A stretch of DNA of 64,000 nt, taken from G965205255 sp965205255. GTDB lineage: Bacteria > Pseudomonadota > Gammaproteobacteria > Pseudomonadales > Endozoicomonadaceae. The position numbers and the translations under genes are program-made. The DNA lies in assembly GCA_965205255.1 (NCBI GenBank), contig OZ242051.1, forward strand, positions 310,001-374,000, in the 5' to 3' direction. The notes below the pieces were generated by a model. That model was not told the DNA's origin. It saw only the letters and a list, made by a program, of their open reading frames with translations, and made no database searches. Positions within the stretch are counted from its first letter, which is position 1; each line of letters starts with the position of its first letter. Positions 1 to 8,052 of the stretch are shown piece after piece.

Positions 1-116
1 GATTTGTTGTTTTTTCTTGTTAAACGCCATTAAAAATATCCTGAATATGTTTAATAAAAACACAACACCATGTCACAATGATGTTGCGCACATAATATTT
101 ATTAAATTCCTTCAGA

Positions 117-1763
117 TTAAACGTTTACATTACCTGCAAGGTAAACACGCATATTCTGTGTTAGTGCCTGAGCTGCAAACGCCTGCACCACAATTTTAAG
201 TGTTTCTTTTGGTACATAGGCAATAGTTATATGGTTACTTTGATGCCATGCCATCAAATCATCCCGACCTACACCATCCAGAGTGCAGTTCATTAATGGC
301 CACTCAGGGGTTGTACCATTTAAACGACGTTGAAATTCTTGTTCCGGCAGTTCTGTTGCCATGCCTGTCCCAATATGCATATGAACATCAGTGCCCTCAT
401 AATGTGCTCTCGCCCAAATAAACGTACCCGCCTTGCATTGTCCGCTAATTGTTGAACCGCCTTTTGGAAAGTACATTTTAGGTTGCCGGTTACCTTTTGC
501 TCCTTTAATTCCACCTTTAATATGCTCAAAAGGAACCGAGCCTGAGATTTCAAAGTCCCAGTAAAAAGTACCATTGTACTTACTACCCCAGCGTATATCA
601 TGTAGTGTTGTTTCAGAAGGTAGCCCTAAACTGTCTAACAAACGAAATAACATGGTTTGCGGAATACCTGTTCCCATATCCACCTCGTTAATACAGGGAA
701 TAGGCTTGCCTTCACAAATAATATCACCGTTTTCATCGGGAATGGGAAACCGCATCGTTGATCCAATCGCTCCTTCGGCAAAATCAGAAGAAGGACAACT
801 ATCTTTTAACCCCTGTTGATATTGAACACCCACGCTGGTTAACCCAAATCGTTTGACAAAACGAGCCATCGCTATCATCATGGCACACTGTTCTAGTACC
901 TGATCACGGGTTAATTCATTTTTATCATCCTCACCAAAATCAAACGTCATTCCTTGATTAATATACCATTGTAAACACTCTTCTCTTAGCGGTTGAGAAA
1001 CCAGACTCATCTCATACAGCAGTGCAGATTGTGAAAGGCTTTCCATAGGCATACCGATATCAACCAGTGATTTTTGCGGGAAAACACCATTCATCATGCC
1101 CATACAAAAGCTGTCAAATAATCCCATAATTTCTTTATTTCTTAAGATATACCGGCCCAACTGTTGACCAAGCTTTCCACCTTCACTGTTGTAAAAAGAG
1201 TGTTCTTTACTAATCTCTTTAAGGTAGGACATATCATGATTAATGGTTCCTGTTTCCAGCCATTGCTGCAAACCCTGATAAAAAAAGTCATCATCAAAGT
1301 TTTCAGACCATAAACGACTATATTCACGTCCAAGTCCGGTTAATGTCCCTGACAGACAAAGTGCACCCACCAGCCCCGGCAAAGTACCATCAAAGTTTGC
1401 CAAAATTAAAACAGGTCCCTTATGAAGCGCAATAGACGGTGCAATATGGTGAGAATATTGCCACGATGTTAATAAAATAATGACCGGTGCATGCTCATCA
1501 ATCGATGCAAAAATATCACTTCCCCGACGCTGATTGCTAATAAAACCATGCCCTGTCAGATCATCAACTTTATGCGCACGCTTAAAGGAATAATCAAACT
1601 TATCCTTCAATGCCAAAGCAAGCTTATCTTCAAATTTCTTTTCTACAGCCCAGCAATTACGGTTAGCCGACTCGCGAAGATCACCGTTAGTTATCAGAAA
1701 AACTTCCCGGTCACCGAGTCTTTGAGTCGGTTTATTTGCAGGTAAGTTCAATACATTGTTCAT
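117..1763 (-). CDS. L-fucose isomerase-like protein
   Basis: This 548-residue protein resembles the L-fucose/D-arabinose isomerase family, which interconverts an aldose and a ketose with a divalent metal. Likely metal ligands by comparison with FucI are Glu330 in DFAEGAIGS, Asp362 in INEVDMGTG and His511 in HQSNHITIAY. A DIRW motif follows, as in the family. The N-terminal part has no recognisable signal peptide, so a cytoplasmic enzyme is expected. It lies 64 bp downstream of an FGGY pentulose kinase on the same strand, so the two probably form an isomerase-kinase pair for a pentose or deoxyhexose. The exact sugar cannot be read from sequence. The family is fairly sure; the substrate is not. 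The 116 bp between this gene and the window edge show nothing clear. Confidence 0.7.
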   Translation of the reverse strand: MNNVLNLPANKPTQRLGDREVFLITNGDLRESANRNCWAVEKKFEDKLALALKDKFDYSFKRAHKVDDLTGHGFISNQRRGSDIFASIDEHAPVIILLTSWQYSHHIAPSIALHKGPVLILANFDGTLPGLVGALCLSGTLTGLGREYSRLWSENFDDDFFYQGLQQWLETGTINHDMSYLKEISKEHSFYNSEGGKLGQQLGRYILRNKEIMGLFDSFCMGMMNGVFPQKSLVDIGMPMESLSQSALLYEMSLVSQPLREECLQWYINQGMTFDFGEDDKNELTRDQVLEQCAMMIAMARFVKRFGLTSVGVQYQQGLKDSCPSSDFAEGAIGSTMRFPIPDENGDIICEGKPIPCINEVDMGTGIPQTMLFRLLDSLGLPSETTLHDIRWGSKYNGTFYWDFEISGSVPFEHIKGGIKGAKGNRQPKMYFPKGGSTISGQCKAGTFIWARAHYEGTDVHMHIGTGMATELPEQEFQRRLNGTTPEWPLMNCTLDGVGRDDLMAWHQSNHITIAYVPKETLKIVVQAFAAQALTQNMRVYLAGNVNV

Positions 1764-1827
1764 ATATTAAGACCTTGTAATTAAAAAATATTGTTGCAAA
1801 AACACTATTGCTCAAGATAAATAAGCT

Positions 1828-3414
1828 TTATATTTCCATCATATTTTGGTAATTAATTTGATCATCATGCATACGCAAAAAAATCTGATATTTTTTCTCA
1901 TGAAATGACTTCATAAACTGACGAGGTTTCACCACCATTCCTGTTGATGACATTGCACTCATTGCATCAGTCAAGTGATTATAGTCACCGCTTGCCGTTC
2001 CGGCTAACATAGCACTTCCCAGAATAACAGCATCTGATTCCTTAGAAAGTACTACATCACACCCTGTGGCATCAGCATGCTCACGAACCCATAACGGATT
2101 TTTAGAACCACCACCACACATGTGAATCGTGGATATGCTGTGACCTGCATTATTCATCGTTTCAATAATATGGCGGGTTCCATAAGATATGGACTGCAAA
2201 GCAGCCAGATATGTTTTCGCCAACTCGGAAAAACCATTTTGCAAAGAAAGACCGCTGATCATACCTCGTAATGTCGGGTTTGCCCGTGGCGAACGATTGC
2301 CGAGATGATACCCAAGCACATGAAAATCTTTGGTGATAAAACCATTTTGTTCTTCAAGACGTAATACTTCTTCATTTAGCAATTGGTAAACAGTACACCC
2401 TTTTTTCAAAGCCTCTGCCTCTAACTGCTTATAAAAAGAAGACGACTGAATAATATGATCGATCAGCGAACCTGTTGACGATTGTCCACCTTCATTCAGC
2501 CAGTAACCTGGCACCATCGCTTCATAATACGGTCCCCATACCCCTGACACAAAGGTGGCTGTTTTTCTCACAGCCATATGACAGGTAGACGTTCCGGCAA
2601 TAACAGCAATCGTCTCCTCCGGACGAGAACCCATAATACCAATACCACCGGCATGAGCATCAATAGCACCCACTGCAACTGCTACCTGCGAATGTAAGCC
2701 AAGTTCCTTTGCTACCGTATCGGTCAGGTATCCTGCGCACTCTCCTAATGATCTAATGTTTTTACCAATACGACCATCGTCAAGCAAATCACTTAATCCT
2801 ATTCTCTGAAAAAAAGGTTCACTGTAGTTTTTTTCATGAGCAAGATACAACCATTTGCAAGTTTTGGTACAAACACTATGAGAAACATTGCCACAGGCCT
2901 GCCAAACCAGATAATCAGCCAAATCAAAAAAATAGCCTGCCTGATCATACTGCTCCGGTAGATGACGTTTAAGCCATAACAATTTAGGCAATTCCATTTC
3001 AGGGCTGATTTCACCACCCACATATTTGAGGCAGTTATCATTTGTCGCATTAATGTCGGCAGCTTCCCTGATGGCACGATGATCCATCCACATAATGACA
3101 TTTTGATCATCATTACCTGTGGGTGAGACAGATAAAGGTTTTCCTTCTTTGTTTAAAACGACAAGCGAACAGGTCGCATCAAATCCAATGCCTTTAATTT
3201 GCCCGATAGGAATACCACTATCTGAAACCACCTGACTAACAACACTACAGGTTTGATGCCAGATGTCTGAAGAGGACTGCTCGACAAAATTAGACTGAGG
3301 ACGAAACTGTTTGACCGGCAACCCAGCCATGGTCAATTTTCGACCTGTTGCTGAAAACAGACCAGCTCTGACACTGCCAGAACCCACATCCACGCCAATA
3401 TAATATGACTGCAT
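1828..3414 (-). CDS. FGGY-family pentulose kinase (ribulokinase-like)
   Basis: This 528-residue sugar kinase phosphorylates a ketopentose or related polyol with ATP. The N-terminal phosphate-binding motif is GVDVGSGSVRAGLF (residues 7-20). WMDHRA (109-114) and SPEMELPKLLWLK are typical of the YDCK/D-ribulokinase branch rather than glycerol kinases. The catalytic Asp is probably Asp252 in GAIDAHAGGIG. The C-terminal ATPase half has AGTSTCHM and a terminal segment with SDAVILGSAMLAG. Length matches the family. It is first of a two-gene unit with the downstream fucose-isomerase-like gene, so its substrate is probably the ketose made there. No transporter or regulator for the sugar is visible in the window. 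The start gives a family-typical N terminus. Confidence 0.85.
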   Translation of the reverse strand: MQSYYIGVDVGSGSVRAGLFSATGRKLTMAGLPVKQFRPQSNFVEQSSSDIWHQTCSVVSQVVSDSGIPIGQIKGIGFDATCSLVVLNKEGKPLSVSPTGNDDQNVIMWMDHRAIREAADINATNDNCLKYVGGEISPEMELPKLLWLKRHLPEQYDQAGYFFDLADYLVWQACGNVSHSVCTKTCKWLYLAHEKNYSEPFFQRIGLSDLLDDGRIGKNIRSLGECAGYLTDTVAKELGLHSQVAVAVGAIDAHAGGIGIMGSRPEETIAVIAGTSTCHMAVRKTATFVSGVWGPYYEAMVPGYWLNEGGQSSTGSLIDHIIQSSSFYKQLEAEALKKGCTVYQLLNEEVLRLEEQNGFITKDFHVLGYHLGNRSPRANPTLRGMISGLSLQNGFSELAKTYLAALQSISYGTRHIIETMNNAGHSISTIHMCGGGSKNPLWVREHADATGCDVVLSKESDAVILGSAMLAGTASGDYNHLTDAMSAMSSTGMVVKPRQFMKSFHEKKYQIFLRMHDDQINYQNMMEI

Positions 3415-3627
3415 ATTCGCTATATTCCTTTAAACAAACAATATGTTTTTTACTTTAATCAGGCAAATATAGCATCTGAAAAAAAGCAGAAAAACATAAA
3501 TCACGGCTAACAACAAATATATTTTAAACTCAATAAAAATACCCGAACATATACTACAGTAAATATATAAATCAGGGTTAAAGTTTTTTACCACATTGAA
3601 ATAGGCATACTCTTCAACCACTACATA

Positions 3628-3762
3628 TTATTCTGGATCAGACCGGTTATCATTGTAGTGAAACTGTACAGTCTTTTGCTGCAAAGAATGGGATAAAGTT
3701 GCATTATTTTCTAACCTTTCTTCCTGAGTTAACTGTTTGTACTGTCTATTTTGCTTAGACAT
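3628..3762 (-). pseudogene. IS30-family transposase N-terminal remnant
   Basis: A 44-codon reading frame begins MSKQNRQYKQLTQEERLEN. The YKQLTxEER motif is the usual start of IS30-family transposases, in the helix-turn-helix that binds the element ends. After about 20 residues the similarity is lost and the frame stops, so only the extreme 5' end survives. No DDE core is visible nearby. It sits next to an IS6 remnant. The motif is distinctive but short. Confidence 0.5.
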
Positions 3763-3827
3763 ATCAGGCTCTTTTCATTTTTGGTTGTTCATCTGTGAAG
3801 TATAACGACAATTGACATATATTTTAA

Positions 3828-4093
3828 AATCAACCTATTGCTCTTATTAGTTTAATCCAGCAAGACGTCTGCTCTAAGTCTCTCAGTCACCGGCAGGTTC
3901 AGTATCTGAACAACCTGATTGAATCAAATCATGGCAAGCTAAAACGGATAATTAATCCTGAGCATGGATTCCAGTCAAGTCGCATAGCCTATACCACTAT
4001 TAAGAATTTGAAGTCATGCGTATGTTCAGAAAAGGACAGATAGACTTATGGTATTACGGACAGGGTATTGCAAACGAAGTGCATCATGTATAA
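3828..4093 (+). pseudogene. IS6-family transposase C-terminal remnant, frameshifted
   Basis: The frame starting at 3828 reads HRQVQYLNNLIESNHGKLKR, the conserved end of the IS6/IS26 DDE domain including the catalytic Glu context, and continues through GFQSSRIAYTTIKNLK. Near 4013-4016 the frame shifts by one base. The second frame gives MRMFRKGQIDLWYYGQGIAN and ends at the TAA of 4091-4093, the family's normal C terminus. The 5' two thirds of the gene are missing. It is a dead fragment beside the traT gene. Confidence 0.8.
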
Positions 4094-4197
4094 ACCCAGT
4101 TCATTTTATGAGAGAAAAAGTGCTGGAAAAAGCTTACCTTGAACAATTCTTTGCAATGGAGCCGTTTCGCGTTATGTACTCTACCAACATGATTGTT

Positions 4198-4974
4198 TCA
4201 GCCTGTAAAGATACCACTCACTTCAGTGGCTATTTGCTTGGCTAATCTCGGTTTTGCCGCCTTAAATTTCAGGTTCATTTTATCCGCTAAAGATGCTACC
4301 CGCGTACGATAGCGTAGCCAGTGAGACTGGTGATCATAAACCTGAAATACATGAGTACTACTACCCTGTTTCAAATTTGATTTGATCTTTTCCCTCACCT
4401 TCCCATGCATCCGAACAGAAATCTGAACATCAGTAATCACCGAATAAGTCACATCTTTTACCATCTCATCGACAAACCAAGCACCAAGCCCTACAACCCC
4501 TCCGAGAACCAGATCAACACCAAGATTGTGTCTAGCATGATCCACAGCCAATCCAGCGAGCGTACCTGCTACAATGGCACTACCATAACCATCGGTCAAC
4601 ACTACCCAGACCGACTTGGGATCCTTTGCTTGACCGGCCTGTAATACATTAATTTGCACCATATCATGAGCTTTTGCCACATCATGTATCACTTTCCAGC
4701 CACCATCTTTCAAATCAGTTTCTAGTTTAGTTTTTAATTCCGGCAATTTTTCACTGGTGGTGTTACGTATCTGCACATAAATGGTTTTATCTTTATCCGA
4801 CACAGGATCTAAAAACACACTGTTTGACATTTTGCTCTGTATTTTCATTTTATGATGCTCTACAGCCGTACTCAAGGCACTACAACCGCTAAGTTCCAGT
4901 AAACTAGGCAGGAAAATGATCCCAGCAATAATACCTTTGAGTACAAATAATGCGGTTTTCTTGTGAACAGTCAT
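4198..4974 (-). CDS. traT: TraT-family complement resistance / surface exclusion lipoprotein
   Basis: A 258-residue lipoprotein of the TraT family, outer-membrane proteins of F-like plasmids that block redundant mating and can raise serum resistance. The lipobox is LSGC with Cys31 as the expected lipidation site. The next stretch, CSALSTAVEHHKMKIQSKMS followed by SVFLDPVSDKDKTIYVQIRN, is the TraT signature. A central hydrophobic Gly/Ala/Val-rich segment (IVAGTLAGLAV and LGGVVGLGAWFV) matches TraT membrane segments. Length is slightly above the 244 residues of the F version. No other transfer gene is visible. IS6 and IS30 fragments lie downstream and an IS1595 fragment upstream, suggesting acquisition on a mobile element. 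The family call is strong; the role outside a conjugative plasmid is unknown. Confidence 0.88.
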   Translation of the reverse strand: MTVHKKTALFVLKGIIAGIIFLPSLLELSGCSALSTAVEHHKMKIQSKMSNSVFLDPVSDKDKTIYVQIRNTTSEKLPELKTKLETDLKDGGWKVIHDVAKAHDMVQINVLQAGQAKDPKSVWVVLTDGYGSAIVAGTLAGLAVDHARHNLGVDLVLGGVVGLGAWFVDEMVKDVTYSVITDVQISVRMHGKVREKIKSNLKQGSSTHVFQVYDHQSHWLRYRTRVASLADKMNLKFKAAKPRLAKQIATEVSGIFTG

Positions 4975-4987
4975 TTTCTGTATCCTT

Positions 4988-5051
4988 ATTGAGATAATTA
5001 ATTAATAAATAGATGCTTGATTGAGATAATTAATTAATAAATAGATGCTTG
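4988..5051. repeat. Perfect 32-bp tandem duplication upstream of traT
   Basis: Two identical 32-bp copies, 4988-5019 and 5020-5051, abut each other about 14 bp upstream of the traT start. Each contains the palindromic run AATTAATTAAT and ends in ATAGATGCTTG. The duplication lies where the leader or promoter of traT should be, so it may alter promoter or leader spacing. It could also be a neutral slippage product. Confidence 0.9.
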
Positions 5052-5198
5052 TTTTACAAACTCAGCTTATAACAGTTTTCATGGTTTTTTAGCCATGAAA
5101 AAAATGATATATATCATTGCTTTATATTAGTGCCCTCCATTTAATACAATACTCTACATAAAACTGATAGATTCTTATTTCGTTTAAAAAAAACTCTT

Positions 5199-5375
5199 TT
5201 AAACACTAGCTGATGAACCAGTAGTTTTACTGGATCCGAAAGCTAACAGCCCCTGTCTTTTCTGTTTTTTTGTGGTCTTTGATGTTGTTGCCTGTGTTTC
5301 TTCAGCAACAGAATATGTGTGCTTTTTAGTGGTGAATGCTACAAATGCTGCTTCATTAGCTAGTCTATGTTGTGC
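5199..5375 (-). other. Unassigned 58-codon open stretch without start codon
   Basis: Reading leftward from 5375, a frame of 58 codons ends with the TAA at 5199-5201. It has no credible ATG and no ribosome binding site. Its sequence is rich in Lys, Thr and Ser (for example TTKKHTYSVAEETQ and SKTTKKQKRQ) and matches no family I recognise. It lies directly beyond the IS1595 remnant and may be a gene fragment. The rest of 5052-5396 shows nothing I can identify. Confidence 0.2.
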
Positions 5376-5396
5376 TTACCTATCAATCACGAAACA

Positions 5397-5606
5397 CTAG
5401 AACCGAGTTTGTTTGCATTCCTTTGCCGGTGCATTTGTCAGCGCATTAAAAGTTTTGTTGTAACATCTGCAACAATAACGCTGTTTACCGCGTTACGTGT
5501 CATCATTCGGTTGTAACTGCTCTCTGGCTTCATCTTGGAGGAGCAACTGGCATGAACTTAGTTTTTCCAAAGCCCAGAAAAGTCGATGAAAGGTAGAAGT
5601 ATCCAT
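5397..5606 (-). pseudogene. IS1595-family transposase N-terminal remnant
   Basis: From the ATG at 5604-5606 a 37-codon frame ends in EQLQPNDDT before a stop at 5493-5495. In a shifted frame the next segment reads QRYCCRCYNKTFNALTNAP. This is the zinc-ribbon end found in IS1595-type transposases, where RYRCKxCxKTFNALTGTPL is usual. It stops at the TAG of 5397-5399. The first Cys pair is lost with the frame change and the DDE domain is absent. It is a decayed fragment between glyA and traT. Confidence 0.65.
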
Positions 5607-5703
5607 AGGTTATTCTCGGAAATTTACACCTACCTCACAGGTTACTCTTTTCAACAGGCAAATACAACATAACCATCTGCTTCCAAGCAAAATTGAGCCG
5701 ACG

Positions 5704-6957
5704 CTATTTGTACACAGGAAATCTTGCACAAATTTTAGCCACCTCACCTTTTACTCTCTCAATAACGGTAGCATCACCCATATTATCCAGAATATCTGCA
5801 ATCCAACTGGCTACCTGACAGGTTTGTTCCTCACCAAAACCTCTGCGTGTTATAGCAGGTGTTCCAAGGCGTAGGCCACTGGTTACAAACGGAGAGCGTG
5901 GGTCGTTCGGCACCGAATTTTTGTTCACTGTTATATGTGCCTGACCCAAGACATCCTCAGCATCCTTACCTGTAAATTGTTTACCAATTAAACTCACCAA
6001 GCACAAATGGTTTTCTGTTCCACCGGAAATAACCTTATAACCACGCTCTTGCAACTGACTGCAAAGCAACGAGGCATTGACTAGGACTTGCTGTTGATAA
6101 CTAACAAAATCATCGCTCATAGCCTCTTTAAAACAAACGGCTTTGGCAGCAATCACATGGCATAAGGGTCCACCCTGCGATTCAGGAAATACCGCAAAAT
6201 TAAGTTTTTTGTGTAATTTTTCATCGTCAATGCCAGAAAGTATCAAACCGCCACGAGGTCCGGCCAGAGTTTTATGGGTGGTAGTTGTAATAACATGGGC
6301 ATGAGGAATCGGAGAAGGATACAGGCCAGTGGCCACAAGACCTGCAACATGCGCCATATCCACAAAAAGATATGCACCAACACTGTCAGCAATTTCACGA
6401 AACTTACCCCAGTCGACAACCCCTGAATAAGCAGAAAATCCTGCTACAATCATTTTTGGTTTATGTTCTTTTGCCAGCATAGCAACAGCTTGGTAGTCAA
6501 TATGACCTTCGTCGTTAATGCCATACTGAACAGCGTTGTATATACGGCCAGAAAAACTAACATTAGCGCCATGTGTCAGGTGTCCACCATGAGCAAGACT
6601 CATACCAAGAAAGGTATCTCCTGGTTTCATCAGTGCCATAAATACAGCAGCATTAGCCTGAGACCCTGAGTGAGGCTGAACATTGGCATATTTGGCTCCA
6701 AATAGTTGCCGAGCTCTATCTATGGCAAGCTGTTCAACCACATCTACGTGCTCACAGCCACCATAATAACGCTTGCGGGGATAACCTTCGGCATACTTGT
6801 TGGTCAATTCACTACCTTGCATCGCCATCACCAAAGGGCTGGCGTAATTTTCAGATGCAATTAGTTCAATATGCGCTTCCTGACGCTTTATTTCAGCATT
6901 CACAGCACTTGCAACTTCTTGGTCAAGTGCGTATATATCTACATTGCGGTCAACCAT
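5704..6957 (-). CDS. glyA: Serine hydroxymethyltransferase
   Basis: A 417-residue PLP enzyme, the same length as E. coli GlyA. It converts serine and tetrahydrofolate to glycine and 5,10-methylene-tetrahydrofolate in the cytoplasm. The PLP lysine is Lys229 in [14 protein letters not shown], the same number as in E. coli. [10 protein letters not shown] near the N terminus and [15 protein letters not shown] (residues 53-67) are family signatures, and [13 protein letters not shown] holds the cofactor-contacting Asp. It stands alone, with psd 61 bp upstream of its start on the same strand. Together with gcvT, gcvH and gcvP elsewhere in the window it covers glycine and one-carbon interconversion. 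Confidence 0.98.
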   Translation of the reverse strand: MVDRNVDIYALDQEVASAVNAEIKRQEAHIELIASENYASPLVMAMQGSELTNKYAEGYPRKRYYGGCEHVDVVEQLAIDRARQLFGAKYANVQPHSGSQANAAVFMALMKPGDTFLGMSLAHGGHLTHGANVSFSGRIYNAVQYGINDEGHIDYQAVAMLAKEHKPKMIVAGFSAYSGVVDWGKFREIADSVGAYLFVDMAHVAGLVATGLYPSPIPHAHVITTTTHKTLAGPRGGLILSGIDDEKLHKKLNFAVFPESQGGPLCHVIAAKAVCFKEAMSDDFVSYQQQVLVNASLLCSQLQERGYKVISGGTENHLCLVSLIGKQFTGKDAEDVLGQAHITVNKNSVPNDPRSPFVTSGLRLGTPAITRRGFGEEQTCQVASWIADILDNMGDATVIERVKGEVAKICARFPVYK

Positions 6958-7018
6958 GCATTAATCTCCAATAATTACTAATCAGTGAAATAACAGATAC
7001 TAATTCATAGGCCTTTGC

Positions 7019-7912
7019 TCAATCATGAGCAGTTCCTGCAACAGGTTTTGCTAAATACTGCCCCATTTGAAGTGCATCGATATTCAAATTATCGTTCCAC
7101 TCAATAGCGTTTTGTTGAAAAAGCAATATGACTGTTGATCCTAATTTAAATCTGCCTATTTCATCACCCCGTTTAAACGTTTTAAGCAATTTTTTATTGT
7201 CATATGTCCATGTGTTTACCCTTCGCCGTACAGGTGTAACCTCACCATGCCATACAGTTTCAATACTAGCCACAACCATAGCGCCAACCAAAACCATAAT
7301 CATTGCGCCAACAGGTGTATCAAATAAACAAACCACCCGCTCATTACGGGCAAATAGCCGAGGAACATGCTCAGTCGTTACTTTATTAACCGAAAAAAGA
7401 TTACCTGGAATATAAACCATCTTTCTGAGTGTACCGTCGCAAGGCATATGCACCCGATGATAATCTCTGGGAGAAAGATAAATAGTTGAAAATAGTCCGT
7501 CACTGAACAGGTTTGATAAAACATTATCACCACCAACCAGCTCTTTCACCGAAAAGTCAAAGCCTTTCGCCTGAAATATCCGCCCATCAGAAATCATACC
7601 CTGCTGGCTTATTGCTCCATCTGCTGGAGAAACAATAATCGCTTCATCATCGGGAAGAAGCCTTACTTCAGGCTTAAGCGACCGAGTGAAAAAATCGTTA
7701 AAGCAGGAGTATTGTGTAATATCTTCGGTTTCGGCCTCCTCCATAGACACATTATATCTTTTGATCCACCAGCGAATCAGGGTATTTTTAAAACCTGTCA
7801 ATCGGCATTCCCCTACTTTTCCCATCAACCGAGATAAAAAGTGCTGAGGAAGAATGTACTGCAGGCAAGCAAAAAACCTGTTTATTATATTATCTTTGGG
7901 TATTTTATTCAC
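7019..7912 (-). CDS. psd: Phosphatidylserine decarboxylase proenzyme
   Basis: This inner-membrane-associated enzyme makes phosphatidylethanolamine from phosphatidylserine. It is processed autocatalytically at the LGST motif near the C terminus, where Ser becomes the pyruvoyl group; the motif is present in GRFKLGSTVILLF, with cleavage expected at Gly258-Ser259 by the numbering used here. DYHRVHMPCDG is a second signature. An ATG at 7981 would add 23 residues not seen in the family. I prefer the GTG at 7912, because NKIPKDN...LQYILPQ then aligns with the usual N terminus and an AGGTG lies about 10 bases upstream. The start is inference; the function is firm. The gene lies just upstream of glyA on the same strand. 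Confidence 0.93.
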   Translation of the reverse strand: MNKIPKDNIINRFFACLQYILPQHFLSRLMGKVGECRLTGFKNTLIRWWIKRYNVSMEEAETEDITQYSCFNDFFTRSLKPEVRLLPDDEAIIVSPADGAISQQGMISDGRIFQAKGFDFSVKELVGGDNVLSNLFSDGLFSTIYLSPRDYHRVHMPCDGTLRKMVYIPGNLFSVNKVTTEHVPRLFARNERVVCLFDTPVGAMIMVLVGAMVVASIETVWHGEVTPVRRRVNTWTYDNKKLLKTFKRGDEIGRFKLGSTVILLFQQNAIEWNDNLNIDALQMGQYLAKPVAGTAHD

Positions 7913-8052
7913 AGTATGCCGGCACCTGAGCTGTTCAAAATAGTTCAGCCATTTTACAACAAAAATAATACAAAATCGCATGTAAATATTGATTAATCAT
8001 CAACGTCAAACAAATCTTTTCGGGATTTTAGAATGGACCTACCAGGCCTCGC

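Noticed and set aside
3430..3621. 63-codon minus-strand frame upstream of the sugar kinase
   Set aside because: Low-complexity hydrophobic translation in AT-rich DNA without a ribosome binding site; more likely chance.
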